Shown: positions 10,101-21,883 of the stretch, in pieces
Position numbering within the stretch: the stretch's first letter is position 1
Layout: each line of letters opens with the position of its first letter
Assembly: GCA_012862575.1 (NCBI GenBank)
Contig: BLSF01000054.1
Span: 242,762 to 306,761, forward strand
Reading direction: 5' to 3'
Length of the DNA: 64,000 bases
Source of the DNA: Parietichytrium sp. I65-24A
Lineage: Eukaryota; Sar; Bigyra; Thraustochytrida; Thraustochytriidae
Notes under the pieces: model-generated
What the model was told of the DNA's origin: nothing
Seen by the model: the letters and a program-made list of their open reading frames with translations, nothing else
Database searches by the model: none
Position numbers and translations under genes: made by a program

Positions 10101-11275
10101 GTCTCTCTCTCTTTCGTATACTCCTCGCGTTCACCGCTCTCTATGCCAACTCTTACTTTTTCGTTCTTCTCTCCCTCTTCAGAAGTTGGTGCCCTACTCA
10201 GCGCTGCGGACTAATGTAAGTTTGTGGCTGCGGGGGTGCGCGCTAGCAAAACGCCAGTGGTTATCGGTAGCGTTTCGTATGCCAGTGTGCGTCGCAAATT
10301 GGCGGCGACGTAAGAATAGCTACTGGGACAGGTAACAACCCTCTTATAAGAGTATTAAAGTTTGTAAATAATATCTGAAGAGCGAGAAGGGCTACCTACC
10401 TACATGTTTGCGAGGGTAGCGAATGTATTAACGAGTGAAGTAGGCGTTGAAATTGCGAAGAAATGGGCGGATTGATGTCCCAGTTTACACGCTCCCTGGG
10501 GATATCTTAATCCAAACGTTGATGCTAGAGTACACCACTCCGGAGCGAGTCAGAAACTGCACAAACCTCTTGCCGAGAATATCGCCTCGCGCTCTCCCGT
10601 CTCTCCCTGTCTCCTCGCATTCGGTTGGCGTCGTTAATCCTATCTAAGGTAAACCCTAACCAGGAAGGCGGTCGGCAAGGGTGGAAGTGCAATCCGGTGC
10701 TGAACAAAGGTCCTCGCTCGGCAAATTAAGGCGCTCAAGTACCGAACTTGCTAGCCCGCCATACCGGCAATAGTCCGCACGAGGGCCCGGGTCCGGTGAT
10801 CGGCGCGCCACCCGTCGTTGGAGTCAGTTGTCGGTCGGATTGAGCACACGCAGAGGCAGCAGCGTAGGTGTCTCTCTCTCTTCCTCTCTTCCCTCTCTTC
10901 TCTCTCCGCCTTGTATTGTCTCGCTGCCTTTTATTGTCTCTCATTCTCCCTCGTTCTGCCGCAGTTTTTGCCATTTGCATTTGCCAGTCAGTCCCTGTAT
11001 CTCTCTCTCTCTTTCAGGGGTTTTGGGATAGAGGGCAAGAGAGCTTGGGCGACGTTGCTAGCTCTAGAGCTGTAAAGTTGAAAGTTGAAAGTTGAACGGC
11101 AACGGAAGAAAGGAGAAGAAATAGTAGGAAAGAAGACTGGCAGTGGATTGCTCGGGCTTTTGATCATTCGATCATTTGGCGACGCGCGGGGAGTCCGCGA
11201 CCGTGGAGTTTGGGTCGACCTGAGACAGTTGAATTCGTCGGTGTGTGACACGTTGCATCATCATCGGCGGTGGAA
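10101..11275. other. Divergent intergenic region (BolA / zinc transporter)
   Basis: Holds the promoters of both flanking genes, with several CT-rich runs (10862-10920, 11000-11020). One CTAAGGTAAA site lies at 10644-10653. No gene supported. Confidence 0.55.
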
Positions 11276-12637
11276 ATGGCGGGAAGGAGTGTGCGGCTGC
11301 TGAGCTGCGTGTTTCTGTTCACGCTGGCGTTCAGCATCTCGGAGCTGGGAGCCGGCATCGGCGCGCACTCGCTGTTGCTTGTCGAGGAGAGCGTGCACAT
11401 GTTTGCAGACTGCGTGAGCTTTGGCATCAGCCTGTGGGCGGAGATGCTGGCGCACAAGTCCCCGCTAGCGGACTTAGTTGGGTCCGGTGTGAGTCTGGCG
11501 ACGCTCGCTTTCACCATGGTAGCTGTTCTGGTAGAAAGCATCAAGAGATTGGTGAACCTAAATACACACGGAGTTGTGGTGGACTCGGATGTGATGCTGG
11601 GCTTTGGGATAGTGCTGTGCACGTTCCACTTGAGCTGTCTGTGCATGTACTACGTTGGGTTTTCTGTGCACTCCCACGGTCACTCGCCCCACGCCCACGG
11701 GGACCACGGGGACCACGGCCACAGTCACGCTGGCGGACAAAGGTGCAGCCACGGCCATCATCGGCCTGGCTTGGAGCCCATCGGAGAGGAGTCGTCCGGC
11801 GTCGAGAAGGGACATCATCACCATCACGAAGTGAACTTGGAGGCCATCACGGTGGAGGACATTGAGCCCGCCGCCAAGAGAAGCGGTGGAGCTGCCGTGC
11901 GCCCTGTGCAAGAGTATGAGATGGTGGACCAGGGTTACGTTGATGAAAACCCGCAGTCAGATTTCCCTTCAATCCATAACCGCCGCGACACCCTGGAAAG
12001 CAATGCTTCGGAGGGCTTTGAGCAAATTGATTTGGGAGAGAGCAGCGCTGGTGTTCACGAGCGCCACGTGCACCATGGGCACGATAACTGCAAAGAACAC
12101 GGCCATGCACATGGTGACCATGGGTGCGAAGGTCATGATCACCATGGGCACAGTCATAGTACCGGCCACGGCCATTCGCACGGCCACGCCCACGAACATG
12201 CGCGTGGGCCGCAAACACAGCGGGCAGAGAGCCCCCGGAAATTCATGACTCGGAAGGCGAAGGACTCGGAACTCTATGATGACGACACGACCCTCTTGCA
12301 CACCGAAGAGGAAGAGTGCGGCGGGCACGGGCACTCCCACAATTGTTGCGGCTTGAGCCACACTTCGCTTAATATGGCGTCTGCGGTGTTCCATATATTC
12401 GTAGACTTTTTGCACTCGTTGTCTGTGGTAATAACTGCTCTCGTCCTTAAGGGTGTTGGGGCTGAATCGCCCCTCACTGGAACCATCGATGCGATTGCAT
12501 CGCTCTTTCTTGCTCTTGTCATTGGGGGTGGGGTTTTGGTCTTGGGGAAGGCGTTTATCGGGCAAATGAAAAGCTATTGCTATACCAGGGGCTATACCTC
12601 CTTTCCGGAGGAAGAAGGCCAAGCTCAGAAGCACTAA
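11276..12637 (+). CDS. Cation diffusion facilitator (ZnT-type), His-rich loop, no C-terminal domain
   Basis: A 453-residue membrane protein of the CDF/ZnT family, which exports Zn2+ from the cytosol into organelles in exchange for protons. The metal site is intact: H41-x3-D45 in TM2 (VHMFAD) and H373-x3-D377 in TM5 (FHIFVD). Between TM4 and TM5 is a very long hydrophilic loop (about residues 135-350) rich in His, with many HGH, HSH and HDH clusters (HGDHGDHGHSH), likely binding zinc. After TM6 only about 20 residues remain, so the usual cytosolic ferredoxin-like dimerisation domain is absent. The ATG at 11276 is used; the frame upstream has no ATG. Closest in style to the ZnT5/Msc2 or ZnT7 subgroup, but I cannot assign a subtype. 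Confidence 0.87.
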   Translation: MAGRSVRLLSCVFLFTLAFSISELGAGIGAHSLLLVEESVHMFADCVSFGISLWAEMLAHKSPLADLVGSGVSLATLAFTMVAVLVESIKRLVNLNTHGVVVDSDVMLGFGIVLCTFHLSCLCMYYVGFSVHSHGHSPHAHGDHGDHGHSHAGGQRCSHGHHRPGLEPIGEESSGVEKGHHHHHEVNLEAITVEDIEPAAKRSGGAAVRPVQEYEMVDQGYVDENPQSDFPSIHNRRDTLESNASEGFEQIDLGESSAGVHERHVHHGHDNCKEHGHAHGDHGCEGHDHHGHSHSTGHGHSHGHAHEHARGPQTQRAESPRKFMTRKAKDSELYDDDTTLLHTEEEECGGHGHSHNCCGLSHTSLNMASAVFHIFVDFLHSLSVVITALVLKGVGAESPLTGTIDAIASLFLALVIGGGVLVLGKAFIGQMKSYCYTRGYTSFPEEEGQAQKH

Positions 12638-15006
12638 GTGTATTTTTGGATCGCGCGCACTCACCCATCTATGGCAGAGGTCGCCGCTGCTCCTTGTCGT
12701 TCGTTCCGCTGGCGCAGCCCCGGTTTTCAGATTGTGTTGTATTGAAAATAACGAATCTGCGATTCATGGATGACATTAATCTGAATCTTGATAAAATAAC
12801 GTTCATGTTGCAAACCTTTTCGTCAATGCCAGATGACTTTAGTTATTAAACAAGGCATTGGTTCTTCTTGCTTGCCCACGCCACATTTACACGAAACCAA
12901 AACTCTCCTAAAAATGGGAAACCAAAACACCCACATGAACAATGCGAAGGTTCATTTGTTCCTGAATGTTCTTCTTTGTACACGAGCAAAAGAAGTGCTC
13001 GTTAGCCTTGTGTAGGACTTGTAGCTGATGCGAAAGTGTGCAAGATGTGCAAGAGGCGTGCGCTCAGCATTTTCACCTTTCCTTACCCATTCGCTTTGTG
13101 TTTCTTTTCTGCTTTTCTTTTTTACTTAGCCGCCATGATCATCGAAGCATCAGGGTGAAAGCGGCCTGCGCCACAAGACTCCCTCCCATTTCCTTCGTAT
13201 CTGCATTGTGTACCAGCTGTGGGGTTCGAGACCAAAAGCTGCGAGACTACTCCTCTCCGGTGCGTCCCGGGCGCTTTGTGCATTCACTCTTCCACAGCAC
13301 GCATTCGTTCGTTCCATATCGTTCCATATCGAATTAACTGTAAAGCCTTCTTTCCTTGCAGCTCGAGATAACAAGCTGCATGTGGCGGTGCGTGTTCATG
13401 GACGGCCATGGCACGCTCCCTTCGCTTCGCCTGCGAGTGAGACTTTGAATCTATGTAGAAGCTGTCACGCATCATCGATATCAACGATGAGCAACCAAAT
13501 TTCCGAGTGCATCGATGCCACTCTCGATACACTTGCATGCAATCGCGAGCCAAACAGGCAGGTAATGAGGTAATGGTGAATTCTCGACCACGGTTGCAGC
13601 GAGGGACCGCGAGCAAGCAAGCACTCCAAGACTCTTCACCCTCTTGCTCGAGAGCGCAGGGCAGAGTGCAGAGTGAAGTTGTCCCTCCAAAAAGAAAGCA
13701 CTGCATTTCATTGGAAACGGTCGTTGAAGGATGGAGATTTGCACAAGCTCCAAGCTCCTGCGACGCCAAGGCAAGTAGTGCCAATTGGCATCACAATGCT
13801 CTTGTCATGATGTGCCCACCTGACTGGTGATACCCAACCCAACAGCCCAGCTCAAAGAGTTCAAAGCCGCCGCGGACAGCAGTGCCCGAGGCTTCAGCGA
13901 CGTTTAGCTCCATCAGTTAGAGTCGCCTTCGGGCAAAACTGTGCTCGTGCCGTTTGCAGGCACATCACAGGTCGGTTGCTGTGGCATTTTTCCAAGGCGC
14001 TCTCGCATGCCATGCTTCCGTTGCTTTTCTGTTGCTTTTGACAGTGAGTATATCGTTGATCGCTCTCCTCATCTCTGCTCGTCGATGATGGAAAGAAAAC
14101 CTCGACTCAGAAATTGCATTCACAGTCAAATCAGTCAAGCATACTTGAACGCTGGTGAGTCCGGAGTCGAACTCCGTCAAAACGAAAAGCAAAATTCAAA
14201 AGATTTGGAATTAACAAATGTAACTCGGGCCATCTGACTGTGAGCGCCCGACCCATTGACTCGCCACAACGGGTCGCGTGCCCCATTACCCGATAGTCCT
14301 CATCTACTCCGCGCTAGCATTGTTCCCACGTATGCAGTGAACATCTTTCCAACTTGAACTCGGCCACATAAATCAGATAAAGCACATGATAACATGCATA
14401 TTCCTATGTAAATCACGCCAACCCCTCTCTCTCTCTCTGTTTCTCTCTTCTCTCGCTCCCTCTTCTCTGCATCACTCTCACTCTCTGTCTCTCATGCTCA
14501 CTCTCCCAGGCTTCCAACCTCCATTTCGTCGCGCTAGCTTATCTACGTTCCCTCCCTCACTTCTGCCTCGCCTACTACACGACTTGGTTATATGACAGTA
14601 GGACCCAAAGGTGTGTACTTGGTGGCTAAAATAAAACTTTGGAGAAAATCAAAAAAATGGGCTATGGGCTGCGTGTTTGAGATGTTTGGAAACGCAGGAC
14701 GGAGGGACGGGGTTATGGAAAGATGGTTGTTTGGTTGTTTGGGAAGTGGGTAGTGGATGGGCCCATGGCCACTTTGCGATATATATATGTGAGCGTGAGT
14801 GAGTGAGCTAGGGTATAGATGAAATCTGCGAGATGGATATGTGGGAGCGCTCTGTTGGTTTAGGAGTAGCTGGCTGGAGATGGAGAATGTGAGGGTCCAC
14901 TCTCGCCAGTGCGGCAGACCCGAAACTGAGAAAGCGGCACTCTTCGTCCTGCAATTTGTCGTCGAGCTCGAGTTCAGCCAGCAGCAAAAGACAACGCGAG
15001 GGAAGA
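12638..15006. other. Intergenic, 2.4 kb
   Basis: Between the zinc transporter and the epimerase. Several open frames up to 166 codons occur but none shows conserved motifs or biased composition. CT-rich runs lie around 14415-14500. A TGACTGTGAGC motif is at 14235-14245. Confidence 0.5.
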
Positions 15007-16215
15007 ATGTATTCAAGCATGCTGAAGTGGAAAAAGTCGGACAAGTCCGCTGCGAGCGAAAGCGGCGCAGTGCACTGGACTCTGCGCAGGAGCCTTACGA
15101 GAAAGAACAAGGCAGTCCCTCCGGCACCGGTTGTGGAAGAAGAAGAGACTAAGAAGGACGTCGATGTGAAACGCGCCTCCGTAAAGTCGAACCGCAAGTC
15201 TATCAAGGATACACTGAAATCTGCGATTGGCCTGAAGACCTCAACGGTTGTGGAGAGCAAGGATGAGGATGAGGGTACCATCACAGTGAAAAAGTCCACC
15301 GAAAACGGCGTCAAGATCCTGGAGGTGATCCAGAACGAGTCTGGTGCAAGAATCAAGGTCGCTATCCACGGAGGCAACCTCCTCTCGTACCGCGCAGCTG
15401 ACGGCAAAGAGAAGCTTTTCGTGAGCTCTGCCTCCAAGCTCCAGAAAGGCAAGGCAACTCGCGGCGGGGTTCCAGTCGTCTTTCCGCAGTTTGGTGCCGG
15501 TGATCTCCCAAACCACGGCATCGCTCGCACCGCACGATGGGAACTCTGCGATGGGCCTCTTGCGCCTCGTATGGAGGAGGGCCTTGTCCACGTCGCAATC
15601 AAGCTCACACACAGCAAAGAGACACTCAAGGTGTGGGACCAAAAGTTTGAGCTTTTGCACATGATCCGGTTCGGCAGTAACGAGTTGGAGACGAGCATGA
15701 ACATCACTAACAAAGGCGCCACCAAGTTTAGATTTCAAGGGCTTTTGCACACCTACTTTCGCGTCAAAGATATCTCCCAGGTGACTGTTGAAGGTCTCGA
15801 AGGCCTCCGGTTGATTGACAAACTTCAGTACGTGGACCCAACTGAAGGGCGTCAGATTTTTGTGGAGCACGCGCAGGCTCTCAAGATCAACTCTGAGATC
15901 GACAACATCTACATGGACGCAGGCAACAGAGAACCGATCGTGGTCACAAGTCCCGCCGACAATTCCATAGTAGAAATCAACTTTGCGCTTTGCCGTGGCG
16001 ACAAGGTGGAGGAGTGCGACGCCGTCGTATGGAACCCATGGAAGGCAAAGTCCAAGAGACTTGGCGACATGGGAGATGACGAGTACCGCAACATGCTTTG
16101 CATCGAGCCAGGTTGCGCAAGCAGGGAAGAGTTCTGCGAACCAAACGAGACGTGGACCATCACTCAAAACATGAGGTTCTCCCGCGTTTCCCGGTATGGC
16201 GTCCGCCCAACCTAA
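15007..16215 (+). CDS. Glucose-6-phosphate 1-epimerase (YeaD/aldose epimerase family)
   Basis: A 402-residue protein. Residues from about 110 to the end form the galactose-mutarotase-like beta-sandwich of hexose-6-phosphate mutarotases (EC 5.1.3.15), which equilibrate alpha- and beta-glucose 6-phosphate ahead of glycolysis and the pentose phosphate pathway. Visible landmarks are HGGNLLSY, RGGVPVVFPQFG, the catalytic His170 in PNHGIARTA, VWNPW and the catalytic Glu367 in LCIEPG. The first ~105 residues are basic, Ser/Lys-rich and not part of the fold; they may be a targeting or regulatory tail. The upstream frame reaches 14956 but has no ATG before 15007. Confidence 0.9.
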   Translation: MYSSMLKWKKSDKSAASESGAVHWTLRRSLTRKNKAVPPAPVVEEEETKKDVDVKRASVKSNRKSIKDTLKSAIGLKTSTVVESKDEDEGTITVKKSTENGVKILEVIQNESGARIKVAIHGGNLLSYRAADGKEKLFVSSASKLQKGKATRGGVPVVFPQFGAGDLPNHGIARTARWELCDGPLAPRMEEGLVHVAIKLTHSKETLKVWDQKFELLHMIRFGSNELETSMNITNKGATKFRFQGLLHTYFRVKDISQVTVEGLEGLRLIDKLQYVDPTEGRQIFVEHAQALKINSEIDNIYMDAGNREPIVVTSPADNSIVEINFALCRGDKVEECDAVVWNPWKAKSKRLGDMGDDEYRNMLCIEPGCASREEFCEPNETWTITQNMRFSRVSRYGVRPT

Positions 16216-16939
16216 GACCTCTCCTTGTACCCTGACAAAATTCTTCCCTTCCACTGTGCCTGCTGATGTCACCTTACCAATGAAGCGTCAGTCCATTGAC
16301 CGGATGTGACGATCGAATCTGCATCTAAAAATAACAAAGATGAAAAGTATACAAACCAGACCCTCAATCAATTTTTCTCTTTTTTATTGAATTTCCTAAT
16401 AGAAAGCGCTTTAGAAGAGGAGTGCCCAGCCGAGTTTTCATGTCCGTTTCACATTGACACCGGAACAGCAGAACATAATGAGAAGGAGATCAAAGTGTTT
16501 TTTCGTTTCATTAATTTAAAGGATGGCGAGAATCAGGAGTCACTTTTTCAAAGCTCTGTCAACACTCCCACTTCCCACTTCCCACTCCTTTCCTCCACCC
16601 TGCCTGCCTGCCTGCCTGCGCGGCTGGCAGAGGCTCACTTCCTAAGGATGAGCCTGGCCACCTCTCCGCCGCACAACCCCTTGTTGGTATTTGCCCCCGG
16701 AATCAACAAATTAGTTGAGCAAAGCTCACTTCTGCGTCTATCGCGCTTCACAACCAATACAAAATCAAACTGCTCCAAAGCCGCCGTTCCCATGGCCTCG
16801 CCTACGCTTTCCAAGTCCACAATCCCCAAATCTTCAGATCTGGCATCCCTATATCTCTTTCCAACCCACTAGTTGCCGCTGCTGCTCCACACCACACTCG
16901 ATATTCACTGCCCACAGAGCCCACAGACCCAGAAGCGCT
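16216..16939. other. Intergenic between convergent epimerase and SmD1 genes
   Basis: AT-rich start, then pyrimidine-rich sequence. The open frames here lack protein-like features. It presumably holds two 3' UTRs. Confidence 0.5.
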
Positions 16940-17317
16940 TTAAAACCTCCGTGGACCACCTCTGCCGCGGCCACCTCTGCCTCCTCCGCGGCCGCCTCTG
17001 CCCCGGCCTCTGCCTCCGCCTCTGCCGCCAGCAGCCGGCGCATTCTTCGGCTCCTTGTTCCGCGGGGTGTCGTCCACGAGGAGGTTCTGCACCTGCAAAC
17101 TGTCTGGGAGAATGACGAACCTAATGGTGTGTCCGCGCACGCTGAGCGAATCCAGCATGATGGGTGTGCGGCCTTTGATGGTCATCTTGACCGCCTTCAA
17201 GTGAGTGTTCATCGCCACGTCCACGCCGGTCACCGTGCCCACGATCACCGTGCCGTTCTTCAGCTCCACGGTCACCGTCTCGGCCGTCAGCCGCATCAGA
17301 AACCGCACGAGCTTCAT
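16940..17317 (-). CDS. SNRPD1: Small nuclear ribonucleoprotein Sm D1
   Basis: A 125-residue protein with both Sm motifs: Sm1 (about residues 5-40, [19 protein letters not shown] with MNTHLK) and Sm2 ([14 protein letters not shown]). The C-terminal 30 residues are an RG/GRG tail, the site of symmetric arginine dimethylation in SmD1. Length and order match SmD1 of other eukaryotes almost exactly. It is part of the seven-member ring around spliceosomal U snRNAs, consistent with the introns seen in this window. The ATG at 17317 directly precedes the conserved KLVRFLMRL start. Confidence 0.96.
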   Translation of the reverse strand: MKLVRFLMRLTAETVTVELKNGTVIVGTVTGVDVAMNTHLKAVKMTIKGRTPIMLDSLSVRGHTIRFVILPDSLQVQNLLVDDTPRNKEPKNAPAAGGRGGGRGRGRGGRGGGRGGRGRGGPRRF

Positions 17318-18314
17318 CTTCGCCGCTCCCCTGCTCCCTTGCTCTCCTGCGACTATTCACCACCGCAATATACCTATGTACCAATATACCAATCAATACA
17401 CCAACCTTTGCCAACGAAAGCACAAACGTGGGCTCGACACCTCCGACACTTCCGAAACCTCCCAGACTCCGCGAGGAGACGGCTGTGATGATGGATGATG
17501 CTGCCAACTGGCGTCTCGCAAACGTCCCACAGCGAAGCGTGGATAGTTTATTTGATGATGGATGATCTGTTGGTTTTTTTGATGATGGATGACCAGCCAC
17601 TGGCTTGACTGATTGATTCTCAGTCACAAACACGTATACGTACTCCGTCGCTCGCGCGCGCGCGTGCTCTGATCCTAAGGTAAATGCTATGTAGAGGACT
17701 AACACAAGCTGACAGCGAGTACCCGGTGCTCAGTGGACAGGGGTCCTCGCGCTGCGCTGTGCGATTAGATAGAAGGGTTTTGTTGTATTATAACCAACAG
17801 TAAGAACACGGCCGGGAACAAAATAGAACAATTCTGCGGGACCCGAAGGTGGTCACCGTCCATGTTCAAGTCAAGCATGTCCATCATGATCGCCATGTTC
17901 AATCATGTTCATGTCGATATGTTGATGGCGAACTTGCCCGACTGCGAGAACAGCTTTTCGATCAAAGGCGAAAGAAAGCAAAGAGGCAGTCATAGCTTGT
18001 CCAACGTCCAAAGTCCACGGTACTCGTGTGGAAATGCGACTTGCGCACAACAAAGAGCTGGGATGTGGGTTGTGAAAACCGCCTCTCTGGCCAAAGCGCT
18101 GAACAGAGCTCGTTACTCGCAGGTTTTTTTTGGGTTTAACTTGGTTTTAGCTAGGCTGAGGCGGGCGTTTTGCCTCCGTCGCAGATGATCAGTTCAGAAG
18201 AAAAGGAAAGAAAATTCAATTCTTGGCAGTGCTCGTGCGGCACTCCGTAGTCGCGAATCTCTTTAGAATTTGACAGCAGACTTGAGATATACAAGTTGCG
18301 ATGCTTTAATCATG
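17318..18314. other. Intergenic upstream of SmD1
   Basis: Contains a short CG-alternating run (17652-17664) and CTAAGGTAAA at 17675-17684. No gene supported. Confidence 0.5.
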
Positions 18315-19001
18315 TTACAATAGACGCTCCACGTCTCGGTCGGGCTGCACGCTCATCAGCCCGCTGGAAGCGGTGCTTGCGTGCTTACCATTTTGCCCGA
18401 AGGACTCGCCAAAGCCATAGAACGTGGAACCGCTCTCACGGTTCGAAACGAAAGTGCTTGCGCTTACAACGCGAGATGTCACGGCAGCGCCAGGTCCCCG
18501 CGTCCCAAGATTCTGGGGCTTTGCAACCGCAGTAGAGTGATCGTCTTCGCCGTCCCAAACGTTTGGTCCCGAACTGGGGGATGAAGGGGGAAGTGGCTCC
18601 AGCGGCTTCTTCCTCTCGCGCTTATAGGCAATGAAGGCTCCCCCGAACACCACCACGGAGGCACCAACAATGCCAAAGATCATTGGTCCGTCGGACTTGT
18701 CCGGAGTCGTCACGGTAAATGTTTCGCCTGAAGCCTCTCCATCATTATCAGTTGCATTTAGCGTGGACGATGACGTTGGGGAAATGGTTGGGAGCGAAGT
18801 TGGGACTGAACTCGAGCTTTCGTCTTCGAAGTCGTCGTCGTCTTCACCATCGTCACCATCTTCCTGTAAATATCGGAAGCTCTGATACTCTGCGTTCCCA
18901 ACAGCTACTGAAGCCCCGACCTTTGTGGCTGTAACTTGCGACACCCCAGACTCGCAAGAGGTTGCCAGGGCGCAAAGAACGACCAGCAATGAAGCACGCA
19001 T
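18315..19001 (-). CDS. Single-pass membrane protein of unknown function
   Basis: A 228-residue protein with type I topology. Residues 1-17 form a signal peptide (MRASLLVVLCALATSC). An acidic and Ser/Thr-rich lumenal or outer region follows (a run of Asp/Glu at 48-61, then STLNATDN with one likely N-glycosylation site). The membrane segment is at 106-126, followed by a KRERKK stop-transfer signal. The ~100-residue cytosolic tail is Ser/Gly/Pro-rich. I recognise no domain. The frame extends 18 codons further upstream without an ATG, so 19001 is chosen, and the signal peptide begins there. Confidence 0.7.
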   Translation of the reverse strand: MRASLLVVLCALATSCESGVSQVTATKVGASVAVGNAEYQSFRYLQEDGDDGEDDDDFEDESSSSVPTSLPTISPTSSSTLNATDNDGEASGETFTVTTPDKSDGPMIFGIVGASVVVFGGAFIAYKRERKKPLEPLPPSSPSSGPNVWDGEDDHSTAVAKPQNLGTRGPGAAVTSRVVSASTFVSNRESGSTFYGFGESFGQNGKHASTASSGLMSVQPDRDVERLL

Positions 19002-21883
19002 CCTTCGAGTGAACCCCAGGACGAACCGAAATGCTGCGAAAGCGTTGCCGAACACGACTCCAGCGACGGCCCCTCAACTCCTGCAGGGGCCAAACGCGAC
19101 TTGAAAGAAACACAAAGCAGTCAGCCGAGAAAGACGAGCCCGCACCGCGGTCTGCCTTTTCAAAGGTATTTGGCAGCGTGTTTGTGTGTGTTGTTTGTGT
19201 CAGCGCCGAGAACAGAGCAGTCTCTGTTGGCCCTTGTGGAATGGAACAATCGACCCGCTCTTGCGCTACTTTGGAGGCGCCAACTCACTGGTCCACTCCC
19301 GCTGAGGACGGCTGAGGGCTGGGTCAGTGGAGGAGAGCACACACGCCACTTTTGAGAGGTTGCAAGATTGATGTAGTGGAGTTCCCGACACTTTTTGCAG
19401 CGTCTGACCCGGTAAGACAAGGACAGATTGTACAATGCCGGGCTTCGCTTTAATCTCGCATCGGTCTCCCCAAGAGGAAAGTTTCTCGGGCAAACACGCT
19501 CAGTATGGATGCTTGTCCAATTTTGCACCTATGCCCGTGCTCTCCTTCCTTGCAACGAATAAGGCTTACGCAGGCAAATTAGAAAGCTTTGCGGAGTATG
19601 CTCCAGCAGTTCTGCTGTGTTTGGAGAAGTGACTTGCGAAAGTGTGAGTTCTCTCGAGTTGCAGCAGTCGTGCGAAAATTTGCATGTGGTAGAGTGATTA
19701 ATGCAGGTATGAAGTCAGCCCCTCCTCTTCTTTTGCTCGTCGGGCCACATATGCACTGCGCACGGAGAATAAACTTGAACCAGGAGAGGAGTTCACGGCC
19801 ATTTGATGTCGTCCATTGTCAAGAAGGCCTAATAGAGTGAGTTGTCTCGGCATACTTTCTCTTCTTGTAATTAAATAATGTGTGTCAAAAAGACGAAACG
19901 AGCTTGAATGCGATTGATCCAGCTTGTGAGTTTGGCGCATTTGCAGATCTTTGGGGAGCAGCAAGCGGCGATGTGTGCAGTTCAAAGTTTCAGAACATGG
20001 AGAGCAAGTATTCATTCAGCTTCATCGAAGAAACGTCGGCAGCCCAACAATAACGCTGAATCCCGTCCGACGATGTTTCACAATGCTAGCTAGGGAACAC
20101 ATCAAGCTACTGATCGTTGAGTCCAGAGCCGATGGCTTGGCTCTGTGTTGGCTTTTGAAGCCACTCGAAAGTGGTCGCGCGCCATCAGTAACCGTGGCCA
20201 TGCGAGACACTGCCACGCGCCACAATCAGGGCGGCGATCGTTCTCCTGTTCTTTATATCCGTCGCTACCGTACTATAATACAATTATATTCGCGTATTCG
20301 CTCGTATTATCTAGGTGAACCTTCTCTTATTCGTCCAGCTTCTACCCTGATTCTATAATGTGAAACGCTATGTGAAGGTTTCACACAACGACCAATTTCT
20401 ACCTCGAAGCATAGTACACCCATACCAATGTGTCTTATATGGCTTCTTAAACAGTTTCGTTAGGACTCCAGCCGTGTAATGATATCTACCTCACCTAGGT
20501 AGAACCCATTCGCCAGCGAGAATAACCCTTCTTAATAATAACCTTAATAATCCTGCTTTCCCCATGCACACAATGCACACGGTAGCAGCAGCATAATTGT
20601 ATTAGGACTCTCATTTAGCAACAACAGTAGTGCTTCATAAGGTCCCTAACCCTATCCAGTTTATTATCAAAAGGGTTAAGATTATTACAGTATTCATCAA
20701 TTAGTGCTTGACCACCTTTAGCAGCTGTCTACCCGAGCAACTAGGGGAAGTGTCTTACAGTGAGTTTGTGTGAATTTGGCATTTTTGCTTCTTGTACAGA
20801 AGACAACACACGCAGTCATGTTTTCATTTCACAGTCTTGACTTGATCAGAAGATTGACTGCATTCACTGTGAGGAAAGAAATCAGAATATACTGCTACAT
20901 TTAATCCAGAGTTCAGAACTCACAACTCACAGTTCAGAGCTGTGAGCCTTTATTCTCTGGCCTCGTTTCTCCAACCATCATATCCATATTTCAAAATCCA
21001 CTCATCCCAACCGATTAACTGACAGACGAACGAAAACGAACGAGCGAATGAATGAATGAATGCATGCATGAATGCAGAGGACTGCGTGTGAGACTGCTCA
21101 AGGCCATTCGCCCAGCTCTCGCGAGCTCATCCATATCATATGACCATCATGATCCATGATGATGATCCATGCACTCACTCACAACCGCCTTTTACATCAT
21201 TTACAACAAACACCATGGGGTACAGAGTACTCAGTACCAAGTACTCACAGTCAGTACCACTACCGTGTACACTCTCACATGCACTCACATGCTCTCCATC
21301 ACTGCCCACATCGCGGTCTCTCACACGCCTCTCTCGCCTCCACTCTTGCACATACTTGGCGGCACGCTTAGACTCAGACTCAGACTCAGACCCTCAGACC
21401 CTCGGAGACTGCGTGCCGGCGTGTCGGCTTGTCGGCTTGTTGGAGCGCTGGAGTCACGCGACAGGAAGAGTCAAAACTCATCTCCCTCGACCTCTCGCTC
21501 CATAGAAAGCAGCTCAGCCGCTCTATCGGTCGATAGCTCAATCGGTGCTGCAGAGGTGCAGCGGTGCAGCGGTGCAGTGGTGCAGTGGTGCAGTGGTGCA
21601 TCGGCGTGCGTTGGAAGGGGAAAGTAAGGGGCGACAGACTCGCTGCAGGCACATACTGACTCGACGGTTTTTTTTTGGGCCGAGCCGATACGACAACGGA
21701 AGAAGTAAGGGTCGAAGTGGGTCAAATGCCAGAGAAGAGGCGCTGACGTATCGCTCGAGTGCATCGCGGAGGTGAGGTCTGTTTGGTTTACCCGTTGACT
21801 GTGAGCCCCGGCGGTGCCCATTTTGAGACGACCAAGGAGTAGGAGGAGAGGCTTGGCTGGGGAGGTGGCAGCGGAGAGCCAAG
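19002..21883. other. Gene-poor stretch, 2.9 kb
   Basis: The longest stretch without a convincing gene. From about 20230 to 21140 it is AT-richer and has stops in all frames. Short arrays occur near 21040 (GAAT) and 21552-21600. The 3' part is the promoter and leader of the RS-rich gene, with TGACTGTGAGC at 21796-21806. A 65-codon ATG frame at 19435 is discussed under rejected items. Confidence 0.5.
21552..21600. repeat. 9-bp array, unit GGTGCAGYG
   Basis: About five copies of a nonamer in the upstream region of the RS-rich gene. Confidence 0.85.

Noticed and set aside
13284-13784. Minus-strand 166-codon frame
   Set aside because: No ATG start in a sensible place checked, irregular composition, no motif.
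14150-14185. tRNA-like sequence with a TTCGA loop on the minus strand
   Set aside because: The arms beside the loop do not pair over five bases and no A-box or acceptor stem was found.
15241-16272. Minus-strand 343-codon frame opposite the epimerase
   Set aside because: Shadow of a well-supported gene on the other strand.
19435-19632. 65-codon frame with YGCLSNFAPMPV, similar to the start of a NADAR domain
   Set aside because: The match covers about ten residues, the later conserved residues are missing, and the frame is short; probably chance.
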